A stretch of DNA of 64,000 nt from positions 186,001 to 250,000 of the forward strand of contig NZ_CP021416.1 in NCBI RefSeq assembly GCF_002162315.1, in the 5' to 3' direction. Position numbers and translations under genes: made by a program. The notes under the pieces were generated by a model. That model ran no database searches, was not told where the DNA came from, and worked only from the letters and a program-made list of their open reading frames with translations. This DNA is from Sulfurospirillum diekertiae (lineage in GTDB: Bacteria > Campylobacterota > Campylobacteria > Campylobacterales > Sulfurospirillaceae). Shown piece by piece: positions 56,882 through 64,000 of the stretch (position 1 is the stretch's first letter; every line of letters begins with the position of its first letter).

Positions 56882-57826
56882 ATGGAAGTCTTACATGCAT
56901 TAAAGTCTGAAATTTCAAAGGTAATCGTTGGTCATTCGAAGCTGATTGACTCACTGATTATTGCACTGCTCTGTGACGGGCATGTCCTTATTGAAGGCGT
57001 CCCAGGGCTTGCTAAAACAACAACGATCAATACTTTAGCAAAAGCATTAGGGCTTTCCTTTGGAAGAGTCCAATTTACTCCCGATCTTCTTCCCAGTGAT
57101 ATTATAGGTGCCGAAATTTATAACCCAAAAAGTGGTGAATTTGTTGTCAAAAAAGGGCCTATTTTTACCAATCTTCTCTTAGCCGATGAGATTAACCGTG
57201 CTCCTGCTAAAGTACAATCAGCACTCTTAGAGGCGATGCAAGAGTATCAAGTTACTATTGGAGATCAAAGCCTTAAACTTCCGCGTCCTTTTTTCGTCCT
57301 AGCCACCCAAAATCCTATTGAATCAACTGGAACGTATAGTTTACCAGAAGCACAACTGGATCGTTTTATGATGAAACTGTTGGTGGGTTACAATACCAAA
57401 GAAGAAGAGATACTCATGGCACGCAATGTGGCACTTGGAATACACGAGTCTATTGTGACTGTTTTAAAGAGCACAGCACTTCTAACACTTCAAAAACAAC
57501 TTAAATCAATTCATATCGACCCACAAATTGAAAACTATATTGCCGATCTTATTTTTGCTTCACGCGAGCCAAAAACATATGGATTGGACAAATTGGAAAA
57601 TTTTATTCGTTTTGGAGCAAGTCCACGTGCGACGATTGATTTGCATAAAGCTTCAAGAGCCCATGCACTGCTGCTAGGCAGAGATTTTGTAACGCCTGTT
57701 GATGTGGCAAGTGTGAGTAAAGAAGTTATGCGTCATCGCATTATTCTCAGTTATGAAGCTGAAGCGCAAGGCATCAGTACCGATACGCTGATTGATACAC
57801 TTATAGAGACCATTCCTCTTCCTTGA
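56882..57826 (+). CDS. MoxR-family AAA+ ATPase
   Basis: A 314-residue chaperone-like ATPase that begins a Bat/MoxR operon. Walker A GVPGLAKTT (about 38-46), Walker B LLADEINRAPAKVQSALLEAMQE (about 99-121), sensor 1 VLATQNPIES, and an arginine finger region LDRFMMKLLVGY. In the family these ATPases act with VWA-domain proteins to insert or activate metal sites. Here it is followed at four bases by DUF58 and then by three VWA/Bat genes, supporting that role. Confidence 0.93.
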   Translation: MEVLHALKSEISKVIVGHSKLIDSLIIALLCDGHVLIEGVPGLAKTTTINTLAKALGLSFGRVQFTPDLLPSDIIGAEIYNPKSGEFVVKKGPIFTNLLLADEINRAPAKVQSALLEAMQEYQVTIGDQSLKLPRPFFVLATQNPIESTGTYSLPEAQLDRFMMKLLVGYNTKEEEILMARNVALGIHESIVTVLKSTALLTLQKQLKSIHIDPQIENYIADLIFASREPKTYGLDKLENFIRFGASPRATIDLHKASRAHALLLGRDFVTPVDVASVSKEVMRHRIILSYEAEAQGISTDTLIDTLIETIPLP

Positions 57827-57829
57827 TCC

Positions 57830-58666
57830 GTGCAAACACTTAGTTACAATACCATTATTGCGCGTAGTAAAAAGCATCTTTTTGGTGAGATGGTTGGTTC
57901 TAATTCTTCTTCTAAGGAAGGGGATGGATATGATTTTTCTCAGATTCGTCCTTATATGTACGGTGATAATGTCAAACGTATTGATTGGAAACAAAGTGTC
58001 AAAACGGGACAAATTCAACTTCGTAGTTTTTTTGAAGAAAAAGAGATTACTGTTTATGTACTAGGCTTAATGAGTGGAAGTATACATTTTGGCATTGATC
58101 GTATGAAGCAAGAGCTGATGGCTGAAGTGGTAGCACTTTTGGGGTTTAGTGCGATTAAAAATAGTGATTTCTTTTCATTAGCGCTTCTATCAGACAAACT
58201 CCTGTATGAGAGTTTACTCTCAAAAAAAGAGGCGATACTCAGAGAAGCGACACATAAAACACTTCAGAGCCCCATAATTGCTCAGCACTTAAACTGGAAT
58301 TTTATTCAAGATTATGCGCTCCATAGAATTAAAAAACCTTCTTTACTTTTTATCCTTAGTGATTTCTTTGAAATGCCTCTTTTGGATGCCATAGCCAAAA
58401 AGCATTCGGTTGTGGTGATTAAAATACGAGATCATTTTGAAGAAAAACCTACTGCATTAGGCTCACTTTACATTAAAGACCCGACAAGTTTACGTGAAGA
58501 AAAAGTCATGCTTGATACGGGTTTGGTAAAAGCGTATACCATCCGTCAAAAACGATTTGATCAGCAACTAGACAGCTATTTGAAACAACAAGGCATTGCA
58601 CAGATGAGTCTTTATACAAACGAAGATCCTTACATTAAGCTTTCCTCTATTTTAAAAGAAATGTAA
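57830..58666 (+). CDS. DUF58 domain protein of the MoxR-Bat operon
   Basis: A 278-residue DUF58 protein with GTG start. It contains the family core RPYMYGDNVKRIDWKQSVKTGQ (about 44-65) and a C-terminal half with a divergent Rossmann/VWA-like pattern (LLFILSDFFEMPLLDAI). No membrane helix. Start is four bases after the moxR stop; the stop overlaps the next ATG by one base. Role by association: client or adaptor for the MoxR ATPase. Confidence 0.88.
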   Translation: MQTLSYNTIIARSKKHLFGEMVGSNSSSKEGDGYDFSQIRPYMYGDNVKRIDWKQSVKTGQIQLRSFFEEKEITVYVLGLMSGSIHFGIDRMKQELMAEVVALLGFSAIKNSDFFSLALLSDKLLYESLLSKKEAILREATHKTLQSPIIAQHLNWNFIQDYALHRIKKPSLLFILSDFFEMPLLDAIAKKHSVVVIKIRDHFEEKPTALGSLYIKDPTSLREEKVMLDTGLVKAYTIRQKRFDQQLDSYLKQQGIAQMSLYTNEDPYIKLSSILKEM

Positions 58667-59043
58667 TGGAATCACTCAAAGATATTAAAGGCTTAGTCAT
58701 CATTCCTGATTATTCATGGATGGTATTCTTGAGCATCATACTGTGTATTGTAGGAATTTTGGGTTGGTTTCTTTGGAAAATGAAGTCTCCACAAAAAGTA
58801 TTGACACCCAAAGAAGAAGCTTTAGTATTTTTGAAAACAGTCAGTATGGAAGATGCCAAGGAGTGTGCCTATGCATTGAGTCAATGGGGTGCTTTGCTGG
58901 TTGATGATACCAATAAAGCGCAGTTTGAAGCTTTGCAAGAAAAGCTTTCCTACTATAAATATCGTTCGTATGAAGCGCCTTTGAAGGTCAAAGAAAAAGT
59001 GTTGTGGCAACAATTTTTAGGAATGAATGATGCTGACATTTGA
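58666..59043 (+). CDS. Small membrane protein of the Bat operon (DUF4381-like)
   Basis: A 125-residue protein with one membrane helix (about 16-36, WMVFLSIILCIVGILGWFLW) followed by a helical cytoplasmic tail with AKECAYALSQWGALL. This matches the size and layout of DUF4381-like genes between DUF58 and batA in Bat operons. Overlaps both neighbours (1 and 17 bases). Confidence 0.7.
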   Translation: MESLKDIKGLVIIPDYSWMVFLSIILCIVGILGWFLWKMKSPQKVLTPKEEALVFLKTVSMEDAKECAYALSQWGALLVDDTNKAQFEALQEKLSYYKYRSYEAPLKVKEKVLWQQFLGMNDADI

Positions 59044-59938
59044 ATATCCTTATCTCTTCTTGGGGATTATTATTTTTGTCATTTGTGCGTTTACATGTAA
59101 AGAAAAACGTAGTGCCATTTATATGCCTCATTGGCTTTCATTGCCTTTACATGTAAAGACCAATCGTTTGCAAATTATCCTCAAATGGTTAGGGATAAGT
59201 ATGCTTTTTACGGCACTTGCTTCACCGATCATTCAAAATAAAGAGGAACAGCTACGCCTTTCACATTCAATTTTGCTTCTGTTGGATGTGAGTGAATCCA
59301 TGCATAAAGAGATGTTTGATCGAACAACGATGAAGAGTAAATTTGTTCTCTCAAAAGAGTTGGCGTCGGCATTTATTGAGAAGCGAAAGATGGATAACAT
59401 CGGGGTGATTGTCTTTGGTGATTTTGCGTATGTCGCAACGCCTTTAACGTATGATTATGAGAGTGCCTCAATGATTGTTCAAAATCTAGAAGAAGGGATT
59501 GCGGGAAAAAAAACAGCCATGTATGATGCGCTTTTTTTAGCGACACGATTGCTTCAAAACAATAGTGCCAAAGAGAAAGTTGTCGTATTGCTAACCGATG
59601 GTTTTAACACGACAGGAAATATTCCTCTCGATGCAGCATTAAGAGCGCTTGAGAGTGAAAAAATCAAAGTCTATGCCATTGGAATCGGGCGAGAAGGTGA
59701 GTTTGATGAAAGTGTATTGGGCTTACTCGCACAAAAAAGTGGTGGTGCTTTTTTTAAAGCCAATAATGCCAAAACGCTTGAAGAAATTTACACGAAAATT
59801 GATGCGATGGAGCAGAGTTTACAGAGTTCATCGGTGAAATATCACTATCAGTATCTTTACATATATCCGCTTTTAGTAGCATTTTTAACGCTTTTAGGTT
59901 ATGGCAAGCTTGCGTTTAGGCAAAATGTATGCAACTAG
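59027..59938 (+). CDS. BatA-like von Willebrand factor A membrane protein
   Basis: A 303-residue protein with an N-terminal membrane pair (about 7-24 and 55-72), a VWA domain with MIDAS motif LLDVSESM (about 88-95; DxSxS pattern), VVLLTDGFNTTG (about 186-197), and a C-terminal helix (about 275-293, YIYPLLVAFLTLLGYG). Two exact palindromes lie in the first 130 bases at 59090 (read FTCK) and 59146 (read LHVK). It overlaps the DUF4381-like gene by 17 bases and the next gene by 10. Confidence 0.9.
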   Translation: MMLTFEYPYLFLGIIIFVICAFTCKEKRSAIYMPHWLSLPLHVKTNRLQIILKWLGISMLFTALASPIIQNKEEQLRLSHSILLLLDVSESMHKEMFDRTTMKSKFVLSKELASAFIEKRKMDNIGVIVFGDFAYVATPLTYDYESASMIVQNLEEGIAGKKTAMYDALFLATRLLQNNSAKEKVVVLLTDGFNTTGNIPLDAALRALESEKIKVYAIGIGREGEFDESVLGLLAQKSGGAFFKANNAKTLEEIYTKIDAMEQSLQSSSVKYHYQYLYIYPLLVAFLTLLGYGKLAFRQNVCN

Positions 59939-61521
59939 AATCACCTTATTTTTTACTACTTCTGCCACTGTTAGCGCTTTGGTGGAAAATACTTTGTAAC
60001 CAAACGAAACATACACTCTTATCGGAAGAAATTCTTGAGAAACTGTTAGTTGAAAAGAAAAGCGCATCATTACAACCTAAGTTGTTTTTGGTAGCGCTTG
60101 TTTTGATGGTTATTGCCCTTGCGCGTCCGACTTTACATGTAAACAAAGATACAACACTACAAATACACGCAATAAGTACTTTAGCCATTGCGATTGATAT
60201 TTCAAATTCGATGTTAGCGCGTGATGTTTATCCTTCTCGCTTGGATTTTTCCAAGGTTGCTGTTCAGAAAATTTTTGAGAAACTCAATGGTTTTAAATTT
60301 GCGTTGCTTGCCTTCTCAAATGATGGCTTTTTAGTTGCTCCAACGAGTGAAGATAGAGCAAGTTTAAATTTCTTGCTCAAGCATTTAAGTACCGAAACAC
60401 TCAGCAGTGAAGGCAGTTCCATTCCTTCTGCCATCGCTTCGGCAAAAAAAGTATTGGCACCGTTAAAAGAGACAAGTAAAAATCTTTTGATCATTACTGA
60501 TGGTGCTGATGGTGATAAAATTGAAGAGGCGATTGCGCTTGCTAAAAAAGAGCAGATACGCGTTCATCTCTTGCTTGTTGGAACAACCCAAGGCGCTATG
60601 ATTTACACCGCAAAAGGTGAAGCACTTAAGGATCAAAAAGGCAATATTGTCATCACTAAGCGAGCAGATACAATGAAAGAATTGGCACTGAAAACAGGAG
60701 GCGCTTACATTGCAACCAGTGGAGATTTGAGTGAAATAGCATGGTTGATTGAGCAAATTGCACTGAAAGCTTCAAAGCAAAACGTGCAAAAAGAGCAGCC
60801 TTATGAGGTAGTTGAGCTTTTTTATTACCTTTTAGGAATGGCTTTAGTAGCGCTTTTTTTTGCATTTCATTCTTTACATGTAAAACGTTTAATGCCTCTT
60901 ATTGTGCTAGTTTTAGGTATTTCTCCTGCGCATAGTGGTATTTTGGATTGGTGGGAAATTGAACAAGCCAAGAATGCCTATGAAAAAGCTGCTTATGCTG
61001 AATCTGTGCGCTTGTATGAAAATGTGAAAGCTTCCAAACAGAGTGATGCTTCTGCTTACAATCTTGCCAATGCGCTGTATAAAGCAAAACAATATAAGAA
61101 GGCGCTATATTTGTATGAAGGGATTCAGAACGAGACACTGCAACGCCAAGTATTACACAACAAAGGAAATACTTTGGCTCAATTGGGGCGAATTGATGAT
61201 GCGATCAAGGTCTATGAAAAAGCGTTAAGTATAGAAGAAGACAAAGATACACGTTATAATTTAGAGTACCTAAAGCAACAAAAAGATCAAAAGACAAAAG
61301 AACAAAATCAGCCAGAAGAGTCACCGCAACACGAAAACCAAGAGCCTCAAAAAGAGAATCACAATAGCGAAAAAAATAAAGATAAAATTTCACCTAAACC
61401 TATGGATGAGCAAGAAGCCAAAAAATGGGAACGAGCGCTGATACAAAAGGAGCCTGTAACAAAACCAGTCATACTTTATAAAAGCGATAAAATGGAGAAC
61501 AATAATGCGATTACATGGTAG
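59929..61521 (+). CDS. BatB-BatC fusion: von Willebrand factor A plus TPR
   Basis: A 530-residue protein with an N-terminal helix pair, a VWA domain with MIDAS AIDISNSMLARDVYPSRL (about 86-103) and NLLIITDGADGD (about 185-196), a membrane helix near 288-306, then tetratricopeptide repeats (about 335-440; NLANALYKAKQYKKALYLYE and NKGNTLAQLGRIDDAIKVYEKAL). It ends in a strongly charged Gln/Glu/Lys tail. In Bat operons BatB and BatC are often separate, so this is a fused form. It overlaps batD by 17 bases. Confidence 0.88.
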   Translation: MQLESPYFLLLLPLLALWWKILCNQTKHTLLSEEILEKLLVEKKSASLQPKLFLVALVLMVIALARPTLHVNKDTTLQIHAISTLAIAIDISNSMLARDVYPSRLDFSKVAVQKIFEKLNGFKFALLAFSNDGFLVAPTSEDRASLNFLLKHLSTETLSSEGSSIPSAIASAKKVLAPLKETSKNLLIITDGADGDKIEEAIALAKKEQIRVHLLLVGTTQGAMIYTAKGEALKDQKGNIVITKRADTMKELALKTGGAYIATSGDLSEIAWLIEQIALKASKQNVQKEQPYEVVELFYYLLGMALVALFFAFHSLHVKRLMPLIVLVLGISPAHSGILDWWEIEQAKNAYEKAAYAESVRLYENVKASKQSDASAYNLANALYKAKQYKKALYLYEGIQNETLQRQVLHNKGNTLAQLGRIDDAIKVYEKALSIEEDKDTRYNLEYLKQQKDQKTKEQNQPEESPQHENQEPQKENHNSEKNKDKISPKPMDEQEAKKWERALIQKEPVTKPVILYKSDKMENNNAITW

Positions 61522-62926
61522 TTTCGGGCTATTTTTTATCATAACGCTTAAGCTTTTTGGAGCACATGCTTTTTTATTGCAACCTTCTATTGAACAAGGG
61601 GAAAGTGTTACATTGGTGATAAGCGCTAAAGGTGAGAGTATTAAATTTCCAGCGATCGATCAGATTGATGGTTTTACAGTCGTTTCGCATCAAAATCGCC
61701 AAAGTATCGAGCTGAATAATGGAGTTGTTACGAAACAGCTTGATCATTATGTGACATTTTATCCAGATCGCAATGTTACGATTCCAGTATATGAGGTCAT
61801 CGTAGATGGCAAAAAAGAGTTGACAGAGCCACTCCAATTACCGTTCGTACAAAAAGTTGCCACAAGCGCACGCAAAGAGCCTTTTTCTTTCGAAATGAAA
61901 GTATCCAATATAACACCTATGCGCCATGAAGGGGTAAAACTCTCTTTTATTTTCAAACGCAATCAAAATGAAAACTTGGTAGATATGCGCTTTTTGAAAC
62001 CGACATTGGAAGGATTTTGGGTCAAAGAGGTGGGCAAAGATAATCCACACGTTGACGGTGATAATGTTGTGCATACGGTTCAATATATGATTTATCCGCA
62101 AAAAAGTGGAGAACAACACATTGTTCCAGCAAAAATTGAGGTTGCAAGGCAAGTTACTTCACGTGAGATGTTTGCCAATCAAATTCAGTGGAAGAGCATT
62201 AGTTCCAACGATCTTACGTTACATGTAAAACCTTTAGAAGGTGCTGATCTTCTGGGCGAATTTGCGATAAATTTACAAAATGATAAAGAAGAAATTGCTC
62301 CCAATGAAGCGGTAAATGTGGTTGTGAAAATTACAGGAGAGGGTAATTTTGATGATATTGAACCTTTTACACTCAATCTGCCCAATGCAACTGTTTTTAC
62401 AGATACGCCCAAGGTAACGACATGGATGGAAGGCGAAAAACTCAAAGGTGAATTTGTTCAAAAATTTGCCATTAATGCACAGGAATCTTTTGAAATTGCA
62501 CCATTAGAATTACGTTTTTATCACCCTTTAAAACAGCATATTGAAAGTGTTGTTACTGATGCTAAAACAATTAAAGTGCTTGGAGAAACGCTTCTGTCCA
62601 AATCAGAAAAAGGTGTTGCTGAAGAAGAAAAAATTCATAGGGAGATGCCTATAAAATGGCAATTTGATCTACGTAGCTTTGCTTTTGGTCTAGGAGGTGC
62701 CACTTTAGTGATCCTAATGGCAGGGGTACTGTATCGTTTTAAAAAAATTAAAATTATTCCTCGCAGAATGCAGCAAAGGGATGTATTGCAAAAATTATTG
62801 AAATATCAAGGTCAAAATGAAACAGTGGATTGTTGGATAGAAAAACTTGAAGCCAATCTTTACAGGGGTGGCAAGCACCCCATTAATCGTAAAGCTATTG
62901 ATACGTTGTTAGAGGATCTTGTGTAG
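61505..62926 (+). CDS. BatD-like protein
   Basis: A 473-residue protein with a signal peptide (LFFIITLKLFGAHAF, about 9-23), a large Ig-like periplasmic part (SIEQGESVTLVISAKGESIKF and later), and one C-terminal helix (about 396-412, FAFGLGGATLVILMAGVLYR) with a short cytoplasmic tail. The layout matches BatD. It ends the MoxR-DUF58-DUF4381-BatA-BatB/C-BatD operon and overlaps the tyrA 3' end by 18 bases. Confidence 0.85.
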   Translation: MRLHGSFGLFFIITLKLFGAHAFLLQPSIEQGESVTLVISAKGESIKFPAIDQIDGFTVVSHQNRQSIELNNGVVTKQLDHYVTFYPDRNVTIPVYEVIVDGKKELTEPLQLPFVQKVATSARKEPFSFEMKVSNITPMRHEGVKLSFIFKRNQNENLVDMRFLKPTLEGFWVKEVGKDNPHVDGDNVVHTVQYMIYPQKSGEQHIVPAKIEVARQVTSREMFANQIQWKSISSNDLTLHVKPLEGADLLGEFAINLQNDKEEIAPNEAVNVVVKITGEGNFDDIEPFTLNLPNATVFTDTPKVTTWMEGEKLKGEFVQKFAINAQESFEIAPLELRFYHPLKQHIESVVTDAKTIKVLGETLLSKSEKGVAEEEKIHREMPIKWQFDLRSFAFGLGGATLVILMAGVLYRFKKIKIIPRRMQQRDVLQKLLKYQGQNETVDCWIEKLEANLYRGGKHPINRKAIDTLLEDLV

Positions 62927-63736
62927 GGTTGTGGCTTTACTCATCCACGCTTCAAGCCCTTTCCAGTCCTCTTCTTCAATCATTTTTTTTGATTTTTCAA
63001 GCTCTTGCTCAAAAACCTCAATAGAACTTAAAAGGTTATTTTTATTTTGTCTAAAAATATCAGACCACATTTGAGGTGAACTTTTAGCAACACGACTCAT
63101 ATCACGAAAACCACCCGCTGCAAGGGCTAAAATACTCTTAGGATCTTCTTGTCCCATAACACTGTTAGCCAGCGCATAGCTGATAACATGGGGAAGATGC
63201 GAGATAAACGAAGCATGTGCGTCATGTGAAATGGGATCCATAAAGACAATTTTCATTCCAATGTGTGAAAACATCTGAATGGCACGATTTTTATGTAAAT
63301 CATTGCTATTGTCTGTGTCGCACAGAACAACTACTTTATCATGATAGAGATTTTGAATAGCAGCACTTGGGCCGAATTTTTCTGTACCCGTCATTGGGTG
63401 TGCGGCAATAAAATTGGAGCGAATAGACTCAGGCACAGAAGCTACAATTTCCGCTTTCGTACTTCCTAGATCAATAATCGTTGTTGTATCCTGCACATCT
63501 TTTAGGTCTTGAAGTGCTTTAATAATGCCTCCAACGGGAATAGCAAGGAAAATAACATCACACGTTTTAATTTCAGCGAAAGAGACAATATCGTGAATGA
63601 GTCCTAGTTTTAATGCCTCTTCACAGTGGCTTAAGTTATGATCAAATCCGACAATTTTAGAGACCAGTTTTGTATTTTGAAGTGCTAATCCTAAAGAGCC
63701 TCCCATTAAACCTAATCCAACAATTCCAACAACCAT
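62909..63736 (-). CDS. tyrA: Prephenate dehydrogenase
   Basis: Converts prephenate to 4-hydroxyphenylpyruvate for tyrosine, 275 residues. NAD motif VGIVGLGLMGGSLGLAL (about 2-18), then IVDLGSTKAEIVASVP and AHPMTGTEKFGPSAA (about 112-126). No chorismate mutase or ACT domain, so it is the short type. It is convergent with batD (18-base overlap) and divergent from bamA. pheA supplies the alternative branch at 42260. Confidence 0.94.
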   Translation of the reverse strand: MVVGIVGLGLMGGSLGLALQNTKLVSKIVGFDHNLSHCEEALKLGLIHDIVSFAEIKTCDVIFLAIPVGGIIKALQDLKDVQDTTTIIDLGSTKAEIVASVPESIRSNFIAAHPMTGTEKFGPSAAIQNLYHDKVVVLCDTDNSNDLHKNRAIQMFSHIGMKIVFMDPISHDAHASFISHLPHVISYALANSVMGQEDPKSILALAAGGFRDMSRVAKSSPQMWSDIFRQNKNNLLSSIEVFEQELEKSKKMIEEEDWKGLEAWMSKATTLHKIL

Positions 63737-63821
63737 TTTTAATCCTTATTTTAGACATCTTTATGTATCAAAGAATAGCCTTATTATGGGTTTAATAGGC
63801 ACTTAATTCTAGAGATGGTAT

Positions 63822-63827
63822 TATATT
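63822..63827 (+). promoter_or_regulatory. Possible -10 box for bamA
   Basis: TATATT about 39 bases before the bamA start, in the AT-rich divergent gap to tyrA. Confidence 0.35.
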
Positions 63828-63865
63828 CAAAATATCTAAAAAAATAAATTTTAGGGCTAATCAGT

Positions 63866-64000
63866 ATGAAAAAAAATAACTGCGTTGTCTCTTGTCGTTG
63901 CGACTTCTTTGTGCGCGGCTCCGTTAAAAAGCCTCCAATTTGATGGTTTGATCCACCTCTCTCCTGAGATGGCTTCAGAAATGATCGACATGAGAGCAGG
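63866..64000 (+). CDS. bamA: Outer membrane assembly factor BamA, 5' end, frameshifted at an A8 run (partial)
   Basis: BamA inserts beta-barrel proteins into the outer membrane. The ATG at 63866 is followed by eight As (63869-63876). In the written frame this reads MKKNNCVVSCRCDFF and stops after about 32 codons. With seven As it reads MKKITALSLVVATSLCAAPL, a perfect signal peptide, then SLQFDGLIHLSPEMASEM, which fits the first POTRA domain, and stays open to the window edge. The product is identified from only about 45 residues, so the name is moderately sure. Confidence 0.7.

Noticed and set aside
9983..62229. The palindrome as a restriction-modification target only
   Set aside because: Restriction sites are usually depleted, not enriched; the 12-bp length is also atypical. 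A methyl-dependent role is not excluded but nothing in the window codes for one.
1..64000. tRNA, rRNA, CRISPR array, IS or prophage
   Set aside because: I looked for repeat-spacer units, cloverleaf-like stretches, transposase motifs and terminal repeats and found none I could support.

Overview
The window looks like a chromosomal segment of a Campylobacterota (epsilonproteobacterial) genome, most likely Sulfurospirillum or a close relative. The support is an AT-rich composition, a CheA fused to a C-terminal receiver domain next to cheV and cheW, a two-gene DUF2393 pair, and gene strings I recall from Campylobacter: fabZ-lpxA-clpX-mreB-mreC-carB, lpxH-like-cheV-cheA-cheW, serB-tal, pth-lptG-lysA-pheA-hisC-fliF-fliG-fliH-dxs, and DUF177-rpmF-plsX-fabH. 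The genus is an inference. I see no rRNA, tRNA, CRISPR array, insertion sequence or prophage; nearly everything is core housekeeping.

Layout. 1-5948 (+): 3' part of hom, yraN-like, trxA, trxB, dapB, purF and a radical SAM gene. 5966-9747 (-): ilvE, an SPFH/prohibitin-like gene, hisIE and two DUF2393 membrane proteins. 9959-11865 (+): an aldehyde dehydrogenase with a structured leader, then bcp. 11901-14780 (-): a 959-residue DUF748/AsmA-like envelope protein. 14924-24692 (+): queH (frameshifted), fabZ, lpxA, clpX, mreB, mreC, carB, a Sua5/YrdC-like gene and an unknown. 24778-26980 (-): two AT-rich small membrane genes, tcdA and surE. 27101-34186 (+): lpxB, greA (both frameshifted), argC, an lpxH-like gene and cheV-cheA-cheW. 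34236-35150 (-): a MTHFR family gene. 35317-50365 (+): a small secreted helical protein, serB, tal, pilT, rplY, pth, lptG, lysA, pheA, hisC, fliF, fliG, fliH, dxs and perR/fur. 50416-53090 (-): ahpC and a chemoreceptor split by a frameshift. 53485-62926 (+): ferredoxin, ndk, DUF177, rpmF, plsX, fabH and a complete MoxR-DUF58-Bat (von Willebrand factor A) operon. 62909-63736 (-): tyrA. 63866-64000 (+): start of bamA.

How they work together. Amino-acid synthesis (hom, dapB, lysA, argC, ilvE, hisIE, hisC, pheA, tyrA, serB) is interleaved with envelope genes (lpxA, fabZ, lpxB, lpxH-like, lptG, bamA, mreBC, DUF748), motility and chemotaxis (cheVAW, fliFGH, a receptor, pilT) and thiol/peroxide defence (trxA, trxB, bcp, ahpC, a Fur/PerR regulator).

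The strongest unexplained signal is a 12-bp perfect palindrome, TTTACATGTAAA. I counted 18 exact and about ten near-exact copies by eye. They lie mostly inside genes and in both reading frames that avoid a stop, so the selection appears to be on DNA. A second signal is a three-hairpin leader before the aldehyde dehydrogenase. Five genes carry single-base frameshifts: four are one extra base in A or T runs of 7-9, and one is a missing base in a short run. Consensus homopolymer errors are the likeliest cause, but the pattern should be checked against reads.
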